A DNA stretch of 64,000 nucleotides, from contig CAZBKM010000002.1 in NCBI GenBank assembly GCA_964492485.1, positions 268,649 to 332,648 of the forward strand, written 5' to 3'. Made by a program: the position numbers and the translations under genes. Origin of the DNA: UBA5336 sp964492485. Its GTDB lineage: Bacteria; Pseudomonadota; Alphaproteobacteria; Caulobacterales; Hyphomonadaceae. Shown here in pieces: positions 58,479 through 64,000 of this stretch (within the stretch, counting starts at the first letter, position 1; each line of letters begins with the position of its first letter). The notes beneath the pieces were generated by a model. The model ran no database searches and was not told the origin of the DNA. It saw only the letters and a list, made by a program, of their open reading frames with translations.

Positions 58479-59389
58479 CGGACGCGTCCCTTCTGGTGAT
58501 CGGGCGCAAGGGCCAGATGGCACGCGCGCTCCAGGCCCGGGCCGGCGCGCGCGGCGTGGCGCTGGTGGCCTCTGGCCGACCGGCGGTTGACCTTCGGCAC
58601 GCCGACGGACTTGCCCGCTTGCTGGACCGCGTCAGCCCGGCCTGCGTGATCAATACGGCCGCTTACACCGATGTGGATGGCGCCGAGTCCGATGTCGAGA
58701 CCTGCCGTAAAGTGAATGCCGATGGCCCTGGACAGCTGGCACGGGCATGCGCCACGCGCGGACTGCCCCTGATCCACATGTCGACCGACTGCGTCTTCGA
58801 CGGGCGCCTCGACCGGCCCTATCGGGAGACGGACACACCGGCGCCGCTCGGCGTCTATGGGCGCAGCAAGCTGGACGGCGAGCAGGCGGTGGCCGCCGCG
58901 CATGAGCGCCATCTGATCGTCCGGGTCTGCTGGATCTACAGCCACTGGGCCGGCAATTTCGTGAAGACGATGCTTCGCCTTGCGAACACGCGCGAGCGCG
59001 TGACGGTGGTCAATGACCAGGTCGGACATCCCACCCATGCCGGCGATCTGGCCGACGGCCTCCTCTCCATCGCGGCGGCTGCCGCGCGTCCGGACTTTGC
59101 AGGCTGGGGCCTCTATCACCTGGCCGGGCGCGAGCCACGGGACCGCGCCGGTCAGGCGCGCGACATCTTTGCCGCTTCCCAGGCCCTGGGTGGCCCCGTG
59201 GCCGAGGTCGACGGCGTGCCCAGCACCGACTATCCGACCCCTGCGCGTCGCCCACCAAATGCGCGGCTCGCGTCCGATCGCGCCGAGGCGGCGTTCGGCC
59301 TGCGGCTGGCCGGCTGGTCGGAACGCGTGCAGGCCACCGTCGCCGCCTGTCTGGCCGAGCGACACCCTGAAGAAGGCGCCACGCCATGA
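58475..59389 (+). CDS. rfbD: dTDP-4-dehydrorhamnose reductase
   Basis: Last step, giving dTDP-L-rhamnose. It has VIGRKGQMARAL, NTAAYTDVDGAESD, HMSTDCVFDG, the catalytic YGRSKLDGE and YHLAGREPR. The best start is a GTG at 58475 that overlaps the rfbB stop (GTGA); an upstream ATG would add Arg-rich sequence. About 304 residues. Overlaps rfbA by ATGA. Confidence 0.94.
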   Translation: MTDASLLVIGRKGQMARALQARAGARGVALVASGRPAVDLRHADGLARLLDRVSPACVINTAAYTDVDGAESDVETCRKVNADGPGQLARACATRGLPLIHMSTDCVFDGRLDRPYRETDTPAPLGVYGRSKLDGEQAVAAAHERHLIVRVCWIYSHWAGNFVKTMLRLANTRERVTVVNDQVGHPTHAGDLADGLLSIAAAAARPDFAGWGLYHLAGREPRDRAGQARDIFAASQALGGPVAEVDGVPSTDYPTPARRPPNARLASDRAEAAFGLRLAGWSERVQATVAACLAERHPEEGATP

Positions 59390-60276
59390 AAGGCATCATC
59401 CTAGCGGGCGGAACCGGCTCGCGGCTTTACCCGATCACGCGGGCGACGTCGAAACAGCTCGTCCCCGTCTATGACAAGCCGATGATCTATTACCCGCTCA
59501 GCGTCCTTATGCTCGCTGGCCTGCGCGAGATCCTGATCATCACCACGCCCGAAGACCGACCCGCCTTCGAACGTCTGCTGGGCGACGGGTCTCAGTGGGG
59601 CCTGTCGCTCTCTTACGTCGTCCAGCCGCGCCCCGAGGGGCTCGCCCAGGCGTTTCTCCTGGGAGAGGCGTTTCTGGATAACGGGCCGGCCGCGCTGATC
59701 CTGGGCGACAACATCTTCTACGGCCATGACCTGTCGGCCCGCCTGTCGCGCGCCCGGGAGACGGTGACGGGCGCAACCGTCTTCGCCTATCGGGTCCGGG
59801 ACCCGGAACGCTATGGCGTGATCTCATTCGACCGAGCCGGTCGGGCCGCGGCCATAGAGGAGAAACCGACGGCGCCGAAATCCAGCTACGCCGTCACCGG
59901 CCTCTACGTCTACGATGCCAGCGTCTGCGACCGCGCCCGCCAGCTGGTCCCGTCGCGCCGGGGCGAACTCGAGATCACCGACCTGAACATGAGCTATCTC
60001 CGCGACGGCAAGCTGCACGTCGAACGGCTGGGACGTGGCCATGCCTGGCTGGACACCGGAACGCCCGACAGCCTTCTGGAAGCGTCGCAATTCGTGCAGA
60101 CCGTGGAGCATCGCCAGGGCCTGAAGGTCTGCTGTCCCGAGGAGATCGCCTGGCGGCGCGGGTTCATTGACACCGACGCCCTGCTTGCCCTGGCGGCGCG
60201 CCTGGGAAAGACCGAGTATGCGGACTACCTGACCCGGATCGCGGCGGAGGGGCCGTCCGGCCTGGACCCCGCCTGA
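59386..60276 (+). CDS. rfbA: Glucose-1-phosphate thymidylyltransferase
   Basis: First step of dTDP-L-rhamnose synthesis. It has the signature LAGGTGSRLYPITRATSKQ, then VYDKPMIYYPLSVLMLAG, GDNIFYG, IEEKPTAPKS and GHAWLDTGT. Length 296 residues, normal for RmlA. Fourth and last gene of the coupled rfb set; the glycosyltransferase follows after 7 bp. Confidence 0.97.
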   Translation: MKGIILAGGTGSRLYPITRATSKQLVPVYDKPMIYYPLSVLMLAGLREILIITTPEDRPAFERLLGDGSQWGLSLSYVVQPRPEGLAQAFLLGEAFLDNGPAALILGDNIFYGHDLSARLSRARETVTGATVFAYRVRDPERYGVISFDRAGRAAAIEEKPTAPKSSYAVTGLYVYDASVCDRARQLVPSRRGELEITDLNMSYLRDGKLHVERLGRGHAWLDTGTPDSLLEASQFVQTVEHRQGLKVCCPEEIAWRRGFIDTDALLALAARLGKTEYADYLTRIAAEGPSGLDPA

Positions 60277-60283
60277 TCGCCCC

Positions 60284-61267
60284 ATGCCGCGCATGTCCGT
60301 CATCATCGTGAACTATAATGGCGGCGCCTACGTGCAGGGCGCGCTCGACTCCCTCAAGGCCCAGACCTTTCGCGACTTCGACGTGACGCTGGTGGACAAC
60401 GCGTCGAGCGATGGCTCGGTCGACGGGCTCGACATCCAGGGCCTGCCGGCGTTCCGGCTTCTTCGCCAGAGCGTCAATCTTGGCTTTGCGGAAGGCAACA
60501 ATGTCGGCGCCGTCGGGACGCGAAGCGACTGGATCGTTCTCCTGAACCCCGATGCGGAAGCCGCGCCCGACTGGTTGGCGCAGATCGAGGCGGCGACACG
60601 ACACCATCCGGATGTGGCCATGTTCGCCTGTGCGCAGATCGACCTGCATGACCCCAAACGCCTGGACGGGGTCGGCGACGGCTACCTCATCTTCGGTTTT
60701 CCCTGGCGGGGAGGGTTTGGTCACCCGGTCGCCGCGCTGCCTCGGGAAGGCGAGGTCTTCGGCCCTTGCGGGGCAAGCGCAGTCTATCGGCGCGACGTGT
60801 GGGACCGTCAGGGCGGGTTCGATGAGCGCTTCTTCTGCTTCTGCGAGGATGTGGACCTGGCCTTCCGCCTTCGGCTGGCCGGGGAACGGTGCGTGTTCCT
60901 GCCCGGCGCGGTCGTCCGCCATGCCGGGGGCGGCCTGTCGGGGCGGGCCAGTGACTTTTCCATCTATCATGGCGCGCGCAACAGGGTCTGGACCTATGCC
61001 AAGAATATGCCCTGGCCTCTGCTGGTGCTGACCCTGCCAGGCCATGTGGTGCTGAACCTCTACGTCCTCGGTCACGCAGCCCTGCTCGGCCGGTTCCGTC
61101 CCATGCTGCGCGGGCTTCTGCACGGTCTCGCGGGCCTGGGCGGGATGGGCCGGCGCGATCCCTGGCCAGCGCCGGAACGGCGTGTGTCGCTCTGGAAGCT
61201 GACACGCGCAATGGCGTGGAATCCCTGGCGCATGCATGCGCGGAAACCGCACGTTCGCCGGGTCTGA
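60284..61267 (+). CDS. GT2-family glycosyltransferase (rhamnosyltransferase-like)
   Basis: 327 residues with a GT-A fold: SVIIVNYNGGAYVQGAL, VDNASSDGS, LGFAEGNNVG, LLNPDAEAAPD (metal-binding motif), GPCGASAVYRRDVWD and FCEDVDLAFRLRLAG. This pattern fits WbbL-type rhamnosyltransferases, and the position directly after rfbA supports dTDP-rhamnose as donor. A hydrophobic C-terminal stretch suggests membrane association. Confidence 0.88.
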   Translation: MPRMSVIIVNYNGGAYVQGALDSLKAQTFRDFDVTLVDNASSDGSVDGLDIQGLPAFRLLRQSVNLGFAEGNNVGAVGTRSDWIVLLNPDAEAAPDWLAQIEAATRHHPDVAMFACAQIDLHDPKRLDGVGDGYLIFGFPWRGGFGHPVAALPREGEVFGPCGASAVYRRDVWDRQGGFDERFFCFCEDVDLAFRLRLAGERCVFLPGAVVRHAGGGLSGRASDFSIYHGARNRVWTYAKNMPWPLLVLTLPGHVVLNLYVLGHAALLGRFRPMLRGLLHGLAGLGGMGRRDPWPAPERRVSLWKLTRAMAWNPWRMHARKPHVRRV

Positions 61268-61290
61268 CCCGCGCAAGACCGGGGTCCACA

Positions 61291-61319
61291 TTGCCCCGCA
61301 ACGGGGCCTCTGCTATAGC
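61291..61319 (+). promoter_or_regulatory. Sigma-70-type promoter for ahcY-metK
   Basis: TTGCCC and TATAGC separated by exactly 17 bp, about 40 bp before the ahcY start. The spacer and -35 box contain an inverted repeat GCCCCG-CAA-CGGGGC (61293-61307), which could be an operator. Confidence 0.55.
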
Positions 61320-61330
61320 CCGCCTTGCCC

Positions 61331-61349
61331 GATATAAAGACATAAAGGA
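61331..61349 (+). promoter_or_regulatory. ATAAAG direct repeat in the ahcY leader
   Basis: ATATAAAG-AC-ATAAAGGA, two ATAAAG half-sites 9 bp apart, the second merging with the AAAGGA ribosome site 8 bases before the ATG. It may be an operator for a regulator of SAM-cycle genes (SahR-like), but the half-sites are direct rather than inverted. Confidence 0.3.
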
Positions 61350-61357
61350 ATGTTGAT

Positions 61358-62752
61358 ATGTCCAAGGATTACGTCGTCGCGGACATCTCGCTCGCCGAGT
61401 ATGGACGCAAGGAAATCGCCATCGCCGAGACCGAAATGCCAGGGCTCATGGCCGCGCGAGAGGAGTTCGGCCCGTCGCAGCCCCTGAAGGGCGCGCGCAT
61501 TGCCGGCTCCCTGCACATGACCATTCAGACGGCGGTGCTGATCCAGACCCTGGAAGCGCTTGGCGCTGACGTGCGCTGGGTGTCCTGCAACATCTTCTCG
61601 ACGCAGGACCACGCCGCCGCCGCAATTGCGGACAATGGCACGCCGGTCTTCGCCTATAAGGGCGAGACGCTGGAAGAATACTGGGAATACACCGATCGCC
61701 TATTCCACTGGCCTGATGGCGAAGGCCCCAATCTGATCCTGGATGATGGGGGCGATGCCACGCTGTACCTGATGCTGGGCGAGCGCGCCGAGGCGGATCC
61801 GTCGGTCCTCGACAATCCGCAGGCTGAGGAAGAACACGCCCTGTTCGCGCAGATCCGGAAGCGGATGGCGGAGTCGCCCGGCTGGTTCAAGAAGACCAAG
61901 GCCGGCATTCGCGGCGTTTCCGAGGAAACGACCACAGGGGTAATGCGGCTCTACCAGATGGAAAAGCGCGGGGAACTCGCCTTCCCAGCGATCAATGTCA
62001 ATGACAGCGTCACCAAGTCGAAATTCGACAACAAGTATGGCTGCAAGGAAAGCCTCGTGGACGCCATCCGGCGCGGCACCGATGTGATGATGGCCGGGAA
62101 GAAGGCCTTCGTGGCGGGCTATGGCGATGTCGGCAAGGGCTCGGCTGCGTCTCTGGCTGGATCAGGGGCCCGGGTCACCGTGTCCGAGGTCGATCCGATC
62201 TGCGCCCTGCAGGCCGCCATGGATGGCTTCGATGTGCAGACGCTCGACACCATGGCGCCCGAGGCGGACATCTTCGTCACCGCCACCGGCAACAAGGACA
62301 TCATCACCGTGGATCACATGCGGGCGATGAAGGACATGGCGATCGTCTGCAATATCGGCCACTTCGACAATGAGATTCAGGTCGAGGGTCTGAAGAATTT
62401 CGAATGGACCAACATCAAGCCGCAAGTGGACATGATCACCTTCCCGGACGGGAAGCGGATTCTTCTCCTCTCGGAGGGCCGCCTGGTGAATCTCGGCAAT
62501 GCCACGGGCCACCCTTCCTTCGTGATGTCGGCCTCGTTCACCAATCAGGTGCTGGCGCAGATCGAGCTGCACAAGAACGCCGACCAGTACGAGAACAAGG
62601 TCTACACTCTGCCCAAGCACCTCGATGAAAAGGTCGCCATGCTGCATCTTGGGAAGCTGGGCGTCGAGCTCACGCAGATGACCCCCGACCAGGCGGCGTA
62701 TATCGGCGTGGAGCCGGAAGGTCCGTACAAGCCGGACCACTACCGCTACTAG
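61358..62752 (+). CDS. ahcY: S-adenosylhomocysteine hydrolase
   Basis: Splits SAH into adenosine and homocysteine, NAD-dependent. It has YVVADISLAEYGRKEI, GSLHMTIQTAVLIQTL, SCNIFSTQDHAAAAI, INVNDSVTKSKFDN, the NAD motif GYGDVGKGSA and GHPSFVMSASFTNQVLA; it ends KPDHYRY as in the family. 464 residues. metK follows after 21 bp, forming a SAM recycling and synthesis unit. Confidence 0.98.
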   Translation: MSKDYVVADISLAEYGRKEIAIAETEMPGLMAAREEFGPSQPLKGARIAGSLHMTIQTAVLIQTLEALGADVRWVSCNIFSTQDHAAAAIADNGTPVFAYKGETLEEYWEYTDRLFHWPDGEGPNLILDDGGDATLYLMLGERAEADPSVLDNPQAEEEHALFAQIRKRMAESPGWFKKTKAGIRGVSEETTTGVMRLYQMEKRGELAFPAINVNDSVTKSKFDNKYGCKESLVDAIRRGTDVMMAGKKAFVAGYGDVGKGSAASLAGSGARVTVSEVDPICALQAAMDGFDVQTLDTMAPEADIFVTATGNKDIITVDHMRAMKDMAIVCNIGHFDNEIQVEGLKNFEWTNIKPQVDMITFPDGKRILLLSEGRLVNLGNATGHPSFVMSASFTNQVLAQIELHKNADQYENKVYTLPKHLDEKVAMLHLGKLGVELTQMTPDQAAYIGVEPEGPYKPDHYRY

Positions 62753-62773
62753 TCGCGCCGGGGAGGAACACAG

Positions 62774-63949
62774 ATGCTCAAGAACTACGAATTCACCAGC
62801 GAAAGCGTTTCGGAAGGCCATCCCGACAAGGTCTCAGACCAGATCTCCGACGCCATCGTCGATCTGTTCCTCGCCGCCGATCCGGCTGCCAAGGTGGCGC
62901 TTGAGACGCTGACCACCACCAACCGGGTCGTCCTCGCCGGCGAGGTGCGCACCACCAATGGGGCCGAGATCAGCGACGAGCAGATGAAGCAGGCAGCCCG
63001 GGACACCGTGCGGCGCATCGGCTATGAGCAGGATGGCTTCCACTGGGACCGGCTCGCCGTGGATTGCTATGTCCACGAGCAGTCGGCCCACATCGCCCAG
63101 GGCGTGGAAGCGGGCAGCGGCCTCCACAAGGAGGAGGGCGCCGGCGACCAGGGTATCATGTTCGGCTTCGCCTGCACCGAAACCGACGAGTTGATGCCCG
63201 CGCCGCTGCAATTCTCCCACCGCATCCTGCGGGGCCTCTCCGAAGCGCGCCATTCCGGAAGGGAACCCCGCCTGGAGCCGGACGCGAAGAGCCAGGTCAC
63301 GCTGCAGTATGAGAACGGCAAGCCGGTCCGCGCGCTCAGTGTCGTCGTCTCGACCCAGCACAAGGACGGCCTCAGCCAGGCCGAGGTGAAGGAAATGGTC
63401 CGCCCCTATGTGGAGGCCGCCCTGCCCGAAGGCTGGATGTGCCCGGACGAGAAATTCTACGTCAATCCAACGGGCGACTTCGTGATCGGTGGCCCCGATG
63501 GTGATGCTGGCCTGACCGGCCGCAAGATCATCGTCGACACCTATGGCGGGGCAGCGCCCCATGGCGGGGGCGCTTTTTCCGGCAAGGACCCCAGCAAGGT
63601 GGACCGTTCGGCCGCCTATGCCGCGCGTTACCTTGCGAAGAACGTGGTCGCTGCAGGCCTGGCGGAGAAGTGCGTGATCCAGGTCTCCTACGCCATTGGC
63701 GTGTCCCAGCCGCTGAGCCTGTTCGTCGACACGTTCGGGACCGGCAAGGTCGACGAGGTGAAGATCGCCGCGGCCCTGCGCGACCTGTTCGATCTCAGCC
63801 CGAAGGGTATCCGGACACATCTGGGGCTGGGCGCGCCGATCTACACGCCGACCGCCTCCTACGGGCATTTCGGCCGCCCTGCAGGTGCCGACGGCACCTT
63901 TAGCTGGGAAAAGACCGACCTGGTCGGGGACCTCAAGACGCTGATCTAG
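62774..63949 (+). CDS. metK: S-adenosylmethionine synthetase
   Basis: Makes SAM from methionine and ATP. It has SEGHPDKVSDQISDAI, the GAGDQGIMFGFA hexapeptide region and GGGAFSGKDPSKVDRSAAY. Length 391 residues. GGGAGGA precedes the ATG. The TAG stop (63947-63949) lies inside TCTAGAGC, the start of an intergenic repeat. Confidence 0.98.
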   Translation: MLKNYEFTSESVSEGHPDKVSDQISDAIVDLFLAADPAAKVALETLTTTNRVVLAGEVRTTNGAEISDEQMKQAARDTVRRIGYEQDGFHWDRLAVDCYVHEQSAHIAQGVEAGSGLHKEEGAGDQGIMFGFACTETDELMPAPLQFSHRILRGLSEARHSGREPRLEPDAKSQVTLQYENGKPVRALSVVVSTQHKDGLSQAEVKEMVRPYVEAALPEGWMCPDEKFYVNPTGDFVIGGPDGDAGLTGRKIIVDTYGGAAPHGGGAFSGKDPSKVDRSAAYAARYLAKNVVAAGLAEKCVIQVSYAIGVSQPLSLFVDTFGTGKVDEVKIAAALRDLFDLSPKGIRTHLGLGAPIYTPTASYGHFGRPAGADGTFSWEKTDLVGDLKTLI

Positions 63950-64000
63950 AGCGGATTCCATTCAATCTGCACCGTATCCGCAGGCGGCGAAGTAGTTGGC
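63945..64000 (+). repeat. TCTAGAGC intergenic repeat, copy E (runs off the window)
   Basis: TCTAGAGCGGATTCC followed by ATTCAATCTGCACCG: shares the TCTAGAGC opening of copies A and B but has a different interior. It gives metK its stop codon. It is cut by the window edge. Confidence 0.55.

Noticed and set aside
61268..61357. SAM or SAH riboswitch before ahcY
   Set aside because: The leader between the promoter and the ATG is only about 35 bases; the conserved cores of SAM-II, SAM/SAH and SAH riboswitches are not visible.

Overview
The window is high-GC chromosomal DNA from an alphaproteobacterium. This is inferred from four things: a dcw-type block (ddl-ftsQ-ftsA-ftsZ-lpxC), the ileS-lspA-BamF(DUF3035)-M16-M16 block, a TipF-like degenerate EAL protein, and TCTAGAGC-type intergenic repeats. 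A Caulobacterales/Maricaulales-like member is plausible, but no rRNA is present to settle it. I found no tRNA, rRNA, CRISPR array or transposase.

Region 1 (1-5.8 kb, minus strand): envelope and division genes transcribed ddl > ftsQ > ftsA > ftsZ > lpxC, with tight overlaps from ddl to ftsA. Region 2 (5.9-17.1 kb, minus strand): ribF, MaoC and HAD-family genes, two small YbjN-like exported proteins, ileS, lspA, a BamF-like lipoprotein, and an active/inactive pair of M16 peptidases. A repeat-rich 477-bp gap lies upstream of ileS. Region 3 (17.3-28.4 kb): mixed genes: a Kef-type antiporter, a TipF-like protein, a degenerate metallo-beta-lactamase-like lipoprotein, an FAH hydrolase, a lone GmrSD-like (DUF262/DUF1524) nuclease, an SDR, a lipoprotein with a hotdog protein, GDP-mannose pyrophosphorylase, and an unassigned nucleotidyltransferase-like protein.

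Region 4 (28.4-61.3 kb) is a large surface-polysaccharide locus. Precursor genes cover GlcN-6-P (glmS), APS/PAPS (cysD, cysNC), UDP-GlcA (ugd), probably UDP-xylose (UXS-like), GDP-mannose (manB, manC), UDP-ManNAc/ManNAcA (wecB, wecC) and dTDP-L-rhamnose (complete rfbCBDA). The core (about 40.7-54.9 kb) is visibly less GC-rich than its flanks. It holds glycosyltransferases, an ABC-2 exporter pair (Wzm/Wzt or KpsM/KpsT type) and a 1837-residue protein with several glycosyltransferase domains, co-transcribed with the exporter. No Wzx flippase or Wzy polymerase is seen, so export is probably ABC-dependent. Region 5 (61.3-64 kb): ahcY-metK, the S-adenosylmethionine cycle, behind a recognisable promoter with possible operator sequences.

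The most unusual items are: the giant multi-glycosyltransferase and its two shorter paralogues; the exporter ATPase with Gln in place of the H-loop His; the nucleotidyltransferase-like protein at 27.4 kb; the lipoprotein with a lost metal site and a 12-bp coding repeat; and an intergenic repeat family whose TCTAGAGC end supplies the stop codon of neighbouring genes. All functional assignments come from reading motifs; no database search was run.
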